Assembly: GCA_963691655.1 (NCBI GenBank)
Contig: OY829326.1
Coordinates: forward strand, 143,548,998 to 143,612,997
DNA length: 64,000 nt
Source of the DNA: Toxonevra muliebris
Lineage: Eukaryota; Arthropoda; Insecta; Diptera; Pallopteridae
Reading direction: 5' to 3'
Shown here one piece after another: positions 32,271 to 43,999 of the stretch (positions are counted from its first letter, which is position 1; each line of letters starts with the position of its first letter). The translations under genes were made by a program, and so were the position numbers. Below the pieces are notes generated by a model that saw nothing but the letters and a program-made list of their open reading frames with translations, made no database searches and was not told the DNA's origin.

Positions 32271-33119
32271 TAATTTTTCTGTGGTCTTTTGCGTATACGC
32301 ATTTATTATATGTCTACAATGTTCAAACAGACGTGAATGCATCTCCATATAACCTACACATGTGCATGAACGTACAAAGAGGAGAAAAAACTAAAGTGAC
32401 ATTACTGTGTGTGGTATGAGCGTCTATATAAAAGCCCGATTTTTAATTTTTTTTTTTATATATAAATTTCGATTTGACGATACAAAAAATGAAACTAAAG
32501 CAATCAAAAATAATTTCTAAAGTATAGAAAACATTCCATATAGGAAGACAAGAGCTTAAACCTTCACTATATACTGTGAAACACAAAATTGTATGTTTGA
32601 ATGTATGCATGTGTGGCGCCTATGTCATGTGTGTATATGTACATAAACTCATTCACTTTACTTCAATTTTTCTTTTTTATGTCTACATTTTGAGGTTAAA
32701 ATGCATTTGCAATTTTACTTTGTGCGTACATATAAACATACATATATGCATATATATATTTGTCTATGTTATACACTCATATGAGCAGTAATGAATGTGT
32801 GTGTGTGTATCCCTTGTTGATTTACTCAGCTGTAGTAAAGTGTGCTTTTGGATACATATATACATATGTGCAAATATGCAGCGAGTTAGAGTCACAGCAT
32901 TTAAAATTTATACTATAAATTCTGTGTTACTAATTCCCATGTCAACAAAATAGTTAGCATTTAACTCTTTATAGGTTATGACCTGTTTTACAATATTTGA
33001 GTTTTGATCTCAAACATTATCATATGTTAGTACATTTTAAAGTAATTGTGAATGGAAAATGATTATTTCTTCGAATAAAAAACAATCAATATTACATATG
33101 CACATGTATAAATATGTAC
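32271..33119. other. Unassigned AT-rich DNA
   Basis: Contains TATATA and TACATA-type short repeats (32,730-32,870) and no supported exon. Confidence 0.4.
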
Positions 33120-33630
33120 ATTAGGGTACGTCAAATTGTTCGACCTATAAAACTTGATAAAGCGCATGGCAAAAAAATAATCTGTAGAGGATTCTAAGTA
33201 ACCAAGAAACAAATTTCGGCAATAAAACAATCAAATCAAAAATCAATTTCTAACCTCTTCATTTTCGCAAATAGGCATTGGTCGCTATACATATACAAGT
33301 TCAGTGAAAATTATGCGTCCGTTTTTATGTATTATGATGGTGAAAATTGAAAGCCGAAGAAAAATACCTCGACTTGAAAGAAAACAACAGTTGAAAAATT
33401 AACTTACAAAAGAGATGAAAGACTTTTGTTTAATTTTTCTGTAGGTTAATACATTAATAAAACTATTTATATTTTTTATAAGTAGTCATCAATACCTATT
33501 TGTAAAAATTCGGAGACTCGAAATTGATTTTAGACCTTGGTTTCTTGGGAAAATTTCATTCGAATCTGTATATTCTTTCGTTCTACAATACTATAAGCTA
33601 TGTGGGTAAAAAATTTGACTCGCCCTAATG
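33119..33630. mobile_element. MITE with ATTAGGG...CCCTAAT ends
   Basis: The left end CATTAGGG-like TTAGGGTACGTCAAATTGTT (33,121) and the inverted right end AATTTGACTCGCCCTAATG form terminal repeats of about 22 bp with a few mismatches. An inner block ACCAAGAAACAAATTTCG is matched by the complement of GGTTTCTTGGGAAAATTTC. About 510 bp with no frame. The duplication is unresolved. Confidence 0.6.
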
Positions 33631-34020
33631 CACATACAACAACTGATACAATAACTAAATTAGGGGTCTAACACAAGCTTTCGTTAGAAAATACCAGCAT
33701 TGGCACTAGACGCACTAGCCTTTAAAGCTGGGTAGATTTAATGTCGAAACACATAATTTGGCAAAAAATGGATGCTCTGTAGTCTTATTGATCATATGAA
33801 ATTTTTTTATGAAATCACATGTCGTCGCTCTTGCCACATATCCCTACCCAGTTATTTCCCTTTTTACTCTTTTCGTAGAATTAACCTCGTCTTTCGGTGA
33901 AAATTTTCAAATAATATTACAAAAAATTTCACACTTTGTTACTTTTGAAATAAATCCAAATTTATAAAGGCTCAATAATTGTTTAATTGTTCATTTGTTA
34001 TTTTATTGTATTTTATAATA

Positions 34021-34075
34021 AACAGACTCCCTGAGGATGGTCTTAAAAAAACCGAAACGCGTGGAAGAAAATGAA
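34021..34075 (+). ncRNA. Penelope-type hammerhead-like motif, probably inactive
   Basis: CTGAGGA (34,031-34,037) fits the hammerhead core CUGANGA. A short stem GGT/ACC (34,039-34,041 with 34,051-34,053) is followed by GAAAC (34,054-34,058) and the self-complementary ACGCGT (34,057-34,062). This arrangement is known from the hammerhead ribozymes in the terminal repeats of Penelope-like retroelements. The expected cleavage triplet ending in a non-G is GTG here, so self-cleavage is unlikely. No Penelope reverse transcriptase was found nearby. Confidence 0.4.
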
Positions 34076-34421
34076 AATTAAAGATAATCTTTAATTGTTT
34101 CTAAAAATCAACGACCAAAAAAGCCCGAATAAAGACAAAACAAAGCTCAATTATGTTTTCTCTTGATTTTTAAAATTTTTAAACTTAATCCCAAGATGAA
34201 AATTACAAACGAAAAAACCCCTATTAAACTGATTGTAATTGTAATCAACCTAATTGTAAAGTTATGTATAGATTTACATTCTTCTACGTTCTTGGTTAAA
34301 CATTTTAATATTAAAACTTTCAAGAACCACTCCATCACACTGAAATATTATCGAAATACTTTACAGCCACACAGCTATATTGTATAAGTGTTCAGCAAAG
34401 CTGTCGTGCTGTTACTTACGG

Positions 34422-34856
34422 TAAGACGACCTCGATAGTCTAGTGGATAGTGCACTAGACTTTCATCCAGAAGGTTGCGGGTTCGATTCCCGTCTTGGTC
34501 TGGTGGTTAATTCTCATAAACTTCTTATATTCACTATCGATATGAAGTGGATGAGAATTATAAGAATGTGTACAAGTATACACCTTGGTTGGTAATGGCA
34601 AGACCACCGAGCTGATAAAAAATTGCCACATAGCCGTTCGGAATCGGCGTTAAACTGTAGGTCCTACCATCGCCACTGTGGTCTAGTGGAAGAGTGCCAG
34701 ACTCTTGTTTCTGGAGACCCGAGTTCGATTCTCGGCTTGGGTATGTTTCTTATCTATCTTTCTTTCTCCCTTCCTTTCTTTCTTTCTGGGGGCTTTGGTA
34801 CAAAAGATCTTATAGGTCGCAGTGCCTGACTTTCGAGTCGTCCTTCCTTATAATAA
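34422..34856 (+). mobile_element. Dimeric tRNA-derived SINE, copy B (full length)
   Basis: The same layout as copy A: head 1 with an intact B box (GGGTTCGATTCCCG), body, head 2 (TGGTCTAGTGG..GAGTTCGATTC), a TTTC-rich stretch, and a 3' end CGAGTCGTCCTTCCTT followed by an ATAATA tail. The 9-bp duplication TACTTACGG lies at 34,413-34,421 and 34,857-34,865. It is highly similar to copy A, so both are fairly young. Confidence 0.87.
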
Positions 34857-34979
34857 TACTTACGGCCAATTTTAATTCCAATTTCTGATTTGGTTCCCAG
34901 TCTCTCATGTGTTTATGATGATTGTCATTTTAGATCATGAATAATTCAGAGACTAAGCATGTATTGGAATTATATTAGA

Positions 34980-35490
34980 GCATTGCTTAACGTGACGAGG
35001 GGGACAAAAGACCCCAAATAATCAGAAAGCCATTTATTTTAAGAAAGAGCGTATATCTTGCAAAGTTTTGATAAGATGGAAGAAATTAAATATAAGGAAG
35101 TCTTAATTATTATTAAGCAATAGAAATGGTGAAACAAACCTAAATCTAACACAGTTAAAACTTAAAATTTTCCATCATCAATGTGGCTGCCTTTTTTTTT
35201 TGCAAGTTTCTTTGGGTTCACATAAGAGATTTGGGTTAATTTTTGTTGTAAAATGTTCCAAAGATATGAAGTAGACGTCGGATAACATGTTCGTACTGCT
35301 GAATCTAATTGATTTTATAGGAACTCAATAGGATTGAGATCAGCGGGCTGTGTCGGCCTTAAAATGGCTGGGCTATCGCTGTTGCTCAAACACCCCAAAC
35401 GTGTCCTTAACCAAAAGGCAAAATGTTGTCTTTGATGATATTTAAATTTCCCTCTTTGAGTAAAATTCTTTAAACCGCTTTAGGCTTTGT
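34980..35490 (-). pseudogene. Tc1-like transposase C-terminal remnant
   Basis: On the minus strand the frame carries PADLNPIEFL, then NQLDSAVRTCYPTS and LWNILQQKLTQIS. This matches the end of Tc1 transposases around the third acidic residue (QSPDLNPIE..W..L). A stop follows the FL, and the upstream Asp blocks were not found. The T-rich run near 35,191 disrupts the end. Inactive. Confidence 0.6.
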
Positions 35491-35650
35491 TTCACATTGA
35501 AGTCTTAAAAAAATTATTTCGAATCATGAAATAGTTATATTTGTTTCAAATTATGAACTATCATTATAAAAAAAGCATATACCATACATTACGAATGATA
35601 AAGAATTAAAGCCAACCCAAGATAGTTTAATTCTTAAACCCTTTTCTTAA

Positions 35651-35720
35651 CCCAGTAATGCCTAGCGGTGCCATATGGCACCTTGTCGCTGAGCCGTTCC
35701 TAAGCCTGATTCAAAAACAA
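35651..35720 (+). mobile_element. piggyBac-type terminal fragment
   Basis: TTAA (35,647-35,650) precedes CCCAGTAATGCC, then a perfect 16-bp palindrome GGTGCCATATGGCACC (35,667-35,682). Ends of this design occur in piggyBac-type MITEs. No opposite end was found, so it is a solo end. Confidence 0.4.
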
Positions 35721-36774
35721 TTTCTTTCTCGAGTTACTTTCGTGATCTATCTACTTTGGTTCCCGCTCGTCCTTAATGGGATAAGGTCTGTTTAAAGTCA
35801 ATACTAATCAATATTGGATTCATTACTAATAAATTGGATTATATGTATTCAAATACATCGGTATATGCGTCCATAGATTTTGCAGATATCAAAACATAAT
35901 AAGAAGTGGTATGTCTAGAAAGTTTTTAAATTAAAAACAAAAAATTATTTAATTAAAATTAAAAAAATTTGCATTAAAATGTTTTTCTATATAAGAAACA
36001 AAATTGCACAATTTTCCAAAAGTTTCAACTATTTCTATATTCTATAAAAGTTTTTCAAAATAAATGTAAAATTGTAGATAATAAAACTTCAACTGTAGCT
36101 AGAGCCTGCAGATTTACCAGCTCAAGAAAACGTTTATACTTAATTTATACAGTTAAATTTGAAGTTTTCAACTCATGTAGTTCAAGTAAGTGAATTTATC
36201 ACACTAAAAACTTGATTATTATTCTAAGTTAAGCATACCATAAATCACAAAACTTAAATAAGTTAAATCTCAAAATCAAATTTCTTTTAAAAAAGTAATA
36301 TAAAATTGATGCACTTCATTTATTCCAATTTAATAATTCATACGAATTCATACTCAACTCACCAACAACAAAACAACTTCAATGCTTTATTATGATATAT
36401 TCCAATTTTAAGTGTATATGTTAAACAAAATTAATACTTTAAATTAGCTGCAACGAGAAATTCCGAATAAAAGTTGAAATTGCCATAAATCTCTTAAGAC
36501 TCATCAATTTCGCAGCTTATAATTTTTCAACGAAATAAACAGATGCAAACACAAACACACAGAAAGATGAATAGTCTTAAAGTAAACAAATTAAATTCGT
36601 TTATAAATATCCAGATTTTTTAAAGCATTTAATAAAATTAAATACATTGTAAATATTGTTTTAAATAAATTCAAAACAAATTTTCAATTTTGAAATTCTT
36701 ATTTCAGTTATCAGTTCTATACACTTCCGGTTCATTCTTCATATACGACGTACAACATACACGCACACACTCAC
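35721..36774. other. Unassigned AT-rich DNA
   Basis: No exon or repeat end is recognised. If the exon at 36,775-36,989 is real, this is the start of its downstream intron. Confidence 0.4.
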
Positions 36775-36989
36775 TCTGTCACTACTACTAAAGCATAAAA
36801 TGACATCCGCGTTTTGTCATCAAAATGGACTTTAAAACCGAAACGACCTGCCTGAACTGATTTCACGTACAGGAAAAAAAGTCCACGCAAACACATTACC
36901 ATAGCGTAAATGTTAAAGGCAATGGTGAGTTTGGTAAAATCCGAAACCATTTGGAATGTGGTGAATATGAATTGCAAATAACACTTATG
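36775..36989 (-). CDS. Candidate internal exon of a membrane protein
   Basis: On the minus strand a pyrimidine-rich tract and AG (36,991-36,990) precede an open frame of 215 nt that ends at A|GTGAGT (36,774-36,769), a strong donor. The peptide contains KCYLQFIFTTFQMVSDF, LTIAFNIYAMVMCLRGLFF (a probable transmembrane helix) and the more polar GRFGFKVHFDDKTRMSFY. Codon choice (ACC, CTC, GCC, AAC, TAC, CTG) is unlike the flanking AT-rich DNA and resembles the exon at 6.2-6.8 kb. An alternative start at the internal ATG in CCAAATGGTT would make it a first exon. I do not recognise the family. It could belong to the same minus-strand gene as 6,186-6,786, but nothing proves this. Confidence 0.4.
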
Positions 36990-39360
36990 CTTAATGATAA
37001 TGATAATGAAAAAAGAAATGATGAAAATGTTATGCGTGAGATACAAATGAATTGAGTTGATTTTCTAGGATGAATGAAATGAGTTTGGTTAGTGTGTGAA
37101 AATGTGTGAGAGATTTTGTGGTGAAATTATAGAAATGAGCGAGAGAAAAGTTGAATGGTGAGTTCATTCGAATATAAAAGAGTTTGGATTCATTTAACGA
37201 AGCATACTTTTAGGCGTTTAAACGTAAACAATGCTTATAGTTACGGAATACACTTCACAGCAGTAAATAAGAGAGTTGTCGATGAATTTGCCGGAAATTA
37301 AGTAAAGAGAAGTAAAAATTAAAAAAGTGAAATTTGTAACAAAGAAAGAGACTGCAATCCTTTTCTATGAAGAGAATTGGTAAATTCTGTTGAATTTCTT
37401 AAACTAAAACTGAGAGTACTGTAGGGGAAAACGCGGTGAATATGCCATAGAGGAGTATAAGGGGAAAAATGAGTTTAGGGACATTTCCAAATTTTTCATT
37501 CTCTTTTTTTACATCTCAAATTAAGTTGCTTAAAAAATGAAAGAATAATAAATTAAGTTAAATTTAATACTTTTATCCTTAAATTTTAGGAAGTAATATT
37601 TTCCTGTATCACTCAATCAGGGTTTGTTGTGATGGCAAATGGAAACACTTATCTTTTTAAGCGATATTTTTTCATGTTAAAGGTCTCAGTTTAAAGTGCT
37701 GTTTATCAAGCTTAATGAAACGTCATTTTCGTCAAAGTTTCTAAGTGACTGAGTCCAACAGTGGATATAGGGTAGGCAAACCATACGACCACGAAATCCG
37801 CCACGATTTCTCTTTAGTGATGGCTATGATGGTTCTAACTATCATTTCAACATTCTATATAAGTTATTAATATTTGAGAACGTAACCGAGAAGTTGCAAT
37901 GAGAATTACATACAACAAAAATAAGTACCTAAAACAATTGTTTTAGTTTCACTTATCATTTCTATTCAGTGAATATACTTGAAAAACAAAAACCTTGTGT
38001 ACCATGAGGGCGAGGGGGCTTTGAATTTATTCGGTTTTTTAATGTCCAATTTGGGAATTTATTTGACGGTGTGATAAATAATTAAAAGTCTTAGCATATA
38101 CATATATTAACAACTTGACGATAGTGGACGAATAAATGACCAAAAACTGATGAGGTCAATTCTTGAAAAATCCACTGAATTGCATTAAGTGATAAGATTC
38201 ACTGAATCACCAAACCCAGCAGCGGTTTTATTTGGCTATGGGAGTACCTTCATTCCATCATGGTCAAGTCTTACACCGCGATATCTATTCTAAAATATAA
38301 TGGCTAACCAAGGCTGTCGTGTTTACGTTTAGTGCAACAATGTAGAACTTTTTCAATAAAAACGGAACAGAGGAATTAAAATTTTGACATTCCTTTGTCA
38401 CTTTTTCGTGTGCTTATGAAGATAAATTCATTTGTTCGTTAAAAATACAAAATAAATATTAATTATGCGCTTTAAATGTGTGCATAAAATTATAAAAACT
38501 AAAAACTGAAGCCTATTATTATTATACAAACTGTGTCGTAAAGACGCGCTGTTGGCTTTTGTTGATGTTGTTTCTTCAATTTCCAAACATTTATGAGGGA
38601 AACTGTCAAAACCGGAAGAATTTAAGCATGGGGCATTAATCAATGCAACGAGATTTAGTTATTTTTTTAAGCTGTTTAGAATGACTGCCATGTGTATAAT
38701 GTGTGTAGTCTTCATGAAAGTTTATTAGTTTTTCATACTGAATTTTGTTCCAACTCGAAATTTTCTTTTCATGGGATGTTGTCGATTCAAATTTTAAAAA
38801 TTTGTAAGAAAAATTGTCAAAATAGAAACAATTTGAGCTTGAGACATGTGTGTTTGCGCCAATTTTTAGTTGTCGATTCGATTCTGTCCAACTCTCCTCT
38901 TTCCCTTTGTTACTGCCTATTTTTCTACCTCTCTCTTTCGCACAGTTGATCATTTTTGCACTCGTCTAAACAGACTTTTTGGATTTCCGGCACAATTCTC
39001 CTATCTCTTTTTTACAACCTAATTTGCTACTTCTCTACTTATGGTATAAACACAACCAAAGCAGCCGACCTCTAGCCGCCGACTTCTTTTGAGAGATTAA
39101 ATACAATAAGAGCGTCTACCTCTAGAATCGAAAATATGTAAAAGAAAACCAAAAAAATATTATTATTGATTATTATTTTTACAACTTATTTCGTTTTTTC
39201 CTTGTCAGTTATTAAAAAATTAAAGATTCTGCAATTTGAATTATTTATTGCTTAAATTAAAAATATTTACTTCGTTTATTTGTGCGAAATGTTTAACATA
39301 TATTTTCGGATTAAAACTTGGAAGCACTTGGTTTTTTTGTTAAAAATATGGCAATGTTTC
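36990..39360. other. Unassigned AT-rich DNA
   Basis: No supported exon. A TATAAAAGAG box occurs at 37,175 on the plus strand without a recognisable gene. TCTATATAAGTTATTAAT near 37,850 is a dispersed repeat shared with 7,944. Frames at 38,636-38,953 overlap on both strands and have no motif. Confidence 0.35.
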
Positions 39361-39590
39361 CCTTCTTACAAGAGAAAAAACATTCTGAAGTTGAGAGAAT
39401 TTGAATAGAATCTAGTGTAGCGTTGTTTAGACGGCAGCCTAGCCTCAGCCTCAGAAACTTTTTCCCATACAAGTTCATAAAATTCTATGTGTTTGTTCTT
39501 GAAGCTGAGGCCGGCTGCTTTGGTTATATTTATGCCATCAATTGTAGTGTCGTTGAGACGGCAGCCAATCTCATTCCAATTCATTGACTT
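39052..39590. repeat. Inverted and direct repeats around a short frame
   Basis: CAACCAAAGCAGCCGACCTC (39,053) is inverted at 39,508-39,526 (GAGGCCGGCTGCTTTGGTTA). A direct repeat of about 24 nt, TGTAG(C/T)GT(T/C)GTT(T/G)AGACGGCAGCC, lies at 39,414 and 39,545. A 72-codon minus-strand frame with a KHIEFYELVWEKVSEAEAR block spans the region. It could be a MITE or exon debris. Confidence 0.35.
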
Positions 39591-41140
39591 TTAATTTTGA
39601 CCAATCCATTGACAATTGCATAAAACAAGTTACTAAAAAGATCTAATTATAACCCAAATAACCCGGGATCATTGACCAAATTTTTTTTTTTAATGTTCAA
39701 AGCCCAATATATTTTCTCAATATTCAGGTGAAGACTAATTTTCATCTGATAATCCTAATTGTAAGACATACATACTAACGTTAACGCCAAAAACAACGAA
39801 AAGTCTATATGTACTGGCTACAACTGATTTTTCTTCACTTGATTATATTATCATATTTAGTACAATTTAACATAAAATAATAAAGCTATACATAAAGATA
39901 AACCCCTTTCCCCTCTTCACTATAAACATATAAGCCGTTACGATCATTGCTCCTGAATTTAAATAGTTTTTAAGTTAAATATAAAATCTGACACAACCTC
40001 TGGTTCAACTAGTTCAAATAGGTCACTCATACATATACTTGATAATCATAGTCAAATTATTTGTACACAAAGTGTTTGCTTTCAACAAATGCCAACGTAC
40101 ATACATACATACATTAAAACCATTTTAAGCACTTTTTCTACGACAGTTTGATCTCTCTGAAACGCTGAGTCTTTGTAATTATGCGTTATTCTTGACTGAG
40201 TGCGTGTCCTTTGATATTCTATTACATACTAACTTTGTGTTTTACTCACACAAACACACATAATAGCAACCACAATGTACACGCATACAAACATACAGTA
40301 GTATGTACTACATACTTATAAGTATTCGTAGAAAATGTCAAATTCAACGTACATTTACATAACTTTGACACGTATGGTTAGAGGCATTTCTACTTGTTTT
40401 GTTTTTTTTTTTAAGGTAAAGGCTTTTCGCGGTTTCCACATTGCGTATGCAGAACACAAACAGTAGAGAAAAAATGTTACGCTTAAACAGAAGCACACAT
40501 TAATATATTCACGCTTAAGGTGACCATTTTTTTTTTTTAGAAAATTCGGTACATATTTTAAGACACAATTTTTAGAAGCTAAAATACTTAACTCTCAGTG
40601 TTTCGAAAGTCACATTAGTACCCACTGAGTCTGGCCAGACCCTATATATACTTTTTTTTATGTGTTTGTATGTAAACATTTGATTTTTGGTGAAACGTAT
40701 TTATATACCATACAGGTATATTGCATATGTTTTTTCTCAGGGGTTTTCACATGTGTTGAGCAACTTGAAACAGTAAAAAGATTGGGAAAAAACCAAAATG
40801 AATCCCTTCTGCACTCATCATATGATATGATAGATAACATACTTTATGTATTGTTGTTTACCTTATTATAAAAGTTTTGGTTTTTATATCCCAAAAAGGG
40901 CAAAGTCCATGTATTTTTTTTTTTTTTTAATTTTTCATAATTTATTTTCAATGCATTTTCTCCGCTTTTTGCATGTCTACGTCGCCTAACTATAAACTAA
41001 AATAAACTATAAATACAATAAAAAATGTAATAAGTAAAAGCAATTTTTGATATATTCCAATAATTCCATTGATATATAAGTATGTTCCACAATCATTTTG
41101 GATATGTAAATTAAGTGTTTCATACTTTTGGGCTTGTTGT
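39591..41140. other. Unassigned AT-rich DNA
   Basis: Contains short ACATAC repeats (40,097-40,113), poly-T runs (40,522-40,540 and 40,914-40,928) and no supported exon. Confidence 0.4.
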
Positions 41141-41145
41141 GTCCT

Positions 41146-41334
41146 AATTCACCACACTTCACTTGGCGGGGCGAAAGTTTAACCTTTACATACATGTGCG
41201 TGTGTATGCGTGGTATATGTTTAGGTCCCTGTTTTTATTATTAAAAATCGACCTCTCTTAATCAGTTTATTCTAATAACAAGACAGCAAGGGGGTGCAAT
41301 TCACCGCCCTTCACATGGCGGTACGAAAGTTTAA
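41146..41334. repeat. Direct repeat of a 37-bp GC-richer block
   Basis: AATTCACC(A/G)C(A/C)CTTCAC(T/A)TGGCGG followed by a two-base difference and CGAAAGTTTAA occurs at 41,146-41,182 and 41,299-41,334. The blocks are 153 bp apart and more similar than their surroundings. Confidence 0.7.
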
Positions 41335-41354
41335 TATAACCACCACTACATTTA

Positions 41355-42006
41355 CCCTTCAGTGAAGCCGACTAGTTCTAAAATAGTAAAGCAACCAGTT
41401 GCAAAGTAGCCAGTACTGGTTTCACCGCAACCCTCATTTACAAGCTGCCAACTGCCTCTTTTACAATGTTAATGTCCCACTAGAAGACAATTGTCTCCTT
41501 ATGCACTACCCTTGAACTAATCGGAGAACTAGTACTTATTGAAACTGGTTGCTGAACTAGTAATATTTTGGGTCAATATTTGCACATACAAAAACTTTAT
41601 TAAATAAAAATTAATTTTTTTAAATGTTTTTCATAATAATGTTATTTTGAAAAAAATTTTATTAATATCACAACTTACTTTTCATTCACTTTCAAGCACG
41701 CGATATCAAAAACAATCACAATAAAACAGAAATCAATAAAAAAAAAACAAGCAAAATCGTGTCTCAGCTCTAAATTTCCGTTACCAATGCTAATTGTTTT
41801 TGTAAAACATTAGTTTTTTTTATTTTTTGTTCTGTGTGCTATATTCCAACAGCCGAATTTCAATTTAGGATAAGCAGAAAGACCGCATTTTTCTTTAAAC
41901 TGGTTGCTAGCTGCATTACTTTAGCCCTAGTCTTTGAACTAGTCTCTTTTTCACTATGCATATAACTAGATGCTTTGTGCTACTAGTTCTTAATTTTACT
42001 GCAGGG
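41355..42006. mobile_element. Probable hAT-type MITE
   Basis: The left end CCCTTCAGTGAA and the inverted right end TTTTACTGCAGGG (CCCTGCAGTAAAA) form short terminal repeats. Flanks ATTTA and TATTTA suggest a damaged duplication. Inside are several short ACTAGTTCT or AACTAGT blocks in both orientations. The 652-bp unit has no frame. Confidence 0.45.
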
Positions 42007-42404
42007 TATTTATTTATACACACACTTACAAACTCACACATACTATGAAACCTCACACGACACCGACGTGACATTTGACTTTAATTTTTATCAATTCAAT
42101 CCACTATAAATTTTGCTTCAGCGCCGAGTACTCAAAAATTGTGGAATGTGAAAAAAAATCTTTATCTTTTTAAATTTTATTTGGCTTAAGACATGAAGAA
42201 AGCCATATATACCTGAAAAGTACTATGCAGATATGGAGTATTTCTGGAGAATTAGAGAATTTCTGAAGAAAAGAATGAGAAAAACAAAAATATTAAATCT
42301 ATAAAATAAATCAAAATTAAGCAATTCATTATAAAAGAAAAACCTAGACAAATGTAAATTTATGGTATATGCAAGAAACGTTTCCCTTCCTGCAGAATAT
42401 ACAA

Positions 42405-43147
42405 TTGCCATTTGGATTCCTTCGTTGACTTGCGAGTTACTATGGACCCTAAACTTCGCTTTCATTTGCATATAAATATATGCGTTAATAAAGCAAAAGC
42501 AATGATTGGTTTTGTTAAGCGCTGGTCTAAGGAATTCAACGACCCATATGTCACAAAGTTGCTTTATACATCATTGGCTAGACCTATTTTGGAATACGCA
42601 TCAACTATCTAGTGTCCTCAATATAAGATTTGTATAGACAAATTGGAATCAGTTCAAAAACAGTTCTTGCTTTTTGCTTTGAGATCCTTGCCGTGGGATT
42701 TACCGTTTAATCTTCCACCTTACGAGCACAGATTAAAACTTTTGAATTTGCCTACTCTTGAAAGCCGAAGAATTATGAGTAACGTGTGTTTTATTGCAAA
42801 ATTGTTATCTGGCACTGTTAATTCTTCATCTTTGCTGAGGAACATTAACTTCAACGTTCCGACTCGTATTACTCGATTCTATATTCCTATTAAGTTATCT
42901 ATTTGTAAGACCAATTATTCAGACAATGAGCCGTTCCGCCGTGCCTGCCGTGATTTGAACAACCTCTATAATGTTGTCGATGTTTCTGATTCGGTAGATT
43001 CCATAAAACAAAATGTTATAACTTTTTTAATTATATAGATGTCGTTATCAGCTGATGATTTATAATCTGTAGCTGAATTTCAGATGGGCCACTTGTTGGG
43101 TAGTGCGCTACCCCAACGTCCTTTATAAAAAAAATAAAATAAATAAA
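42405..43147 (+). pseudogene. Jockey/BS-like LINE 3' end
   Basis: The frame after RT is clear: DSFVDLRVTMDPKLRFHLHI, NKAKAMIGFVKRWSKEF, LLYTSLARPILEYAS, a TAG, then CPQYKI..LESVQKQFLLFALR and PPYEHRLKLLNLPTLESRR, finishing near 43,036. A 3' UTR follows and ends in an (AAATA)n tail (43,128-43,147). The upstream RT, endonuclease and ORF1 are missing, as expected for a 5'-truncated insertion. One stop breaks the frame. The same 3' design is seen at 54,105-54,440. Confidence 0.8.
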
Positions 43148-43804
43148 TTTCAATACACAAATTTTTTTTGTGTTAAAATTTCTGTACATTTTCAGGTTTT
43201 ACAACTTTTTATTAGTACACGATAAATGGCATTCATATTTTGATACTGTACAGAAAAGTTCGGTACAGTTTGTGGGTCAGCTTATTCACAGCTTATATAT
43301 CAGTATGTATGATTGCGTAGATGCTTAAAATCTGAATTTTGGGTAATTTTGAGTTGACAGCATACACGCTATTGTCAGCGCTTGCGGCGGATAATTCAAG
43401 AGGAAAACAAACCAACGAGCATTTCATTAGAAAATCAAAATGGTTCTTTACTTGTTTTGTTGTTGTTGTTTTAATTAAATCATACGTGACGAAATGTCGG
43501 AGGGAAATAAAGTGATTTTTCGATTTTGTGTAGATATGTAACTAGTTAATTGAAATTTCTTCAAAAATAAATTTTATTACTTCATATGAAGCATAAGGAA
43601 ATAGTAAAGTTTGACCCAATGATGCAACCTTTTCAGCCAAGGATCCCGCGATACACCACAATCAAAAATGGAATTAAAAGTAAGAAGTATATAATGCATA
43701 CTTAGAAATGTAGTGTATAGAAAACTGTTAATAATTAATGTGATATCTGTGATTGTTGTAATGAGCACCGATGTTTAATATTTGGGTCGATACTTGAGAG
43801 AGCG
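43148..43804. other. Unassigned gap
   Basis: No element or exon recognised; a GTTGTTGTTGTT run lies at 43,458-43,472. Confidence 0.4.
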
Positions 43805-43814
43805 ACCCGAAGTT

Positions 43815-43999
43815 TTTAGGTTAGGTTAGAGTAGCTGTCTTATAGTAGGGCATACTTAGATCAATGAGGCCTGTTATGATGCCACGTGGGCTGTTTCCAA
43901 AACTACGCTAATCTTTATTGAACCTTCGTGGCTTACTAAACTTCAGAATCCCTGATGTCAGCAGATTAATGGTAAGCTAAATAGCTGAAGAAAAATTGA
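43815..43999 (-). mobile_element. 5'-truncated LINE or SINE with CCTAACCTAACC tail
   Basis: A 10-bp duplication, ACCCGAAGTT, flanks it (43,805-43,814 and 44,000-44,009). On the minus strand the end reads GTGGCATCATAACAGGCC, then ACAGCTACTCTAACCTAACC. This is the same tail as SINE copy D. The upstream part does not match the SINE body, so it may be the 3' end of the partner LINE. Confidence 0.6.

Noticed and set aside
37170..37190. A core promoter (TATAAAAGAG)
   Set aside because: No initiator, downstream element or plus-strand gene follows; such boxes are expected by chance in AT-rich DNA.
41340..42020. A clear 8-bp duplication for the hAT-type MITE
   Set aside because: The flanks TACATTTA and TATTTATT agree only partly, so the superfamily call was kept tentative.
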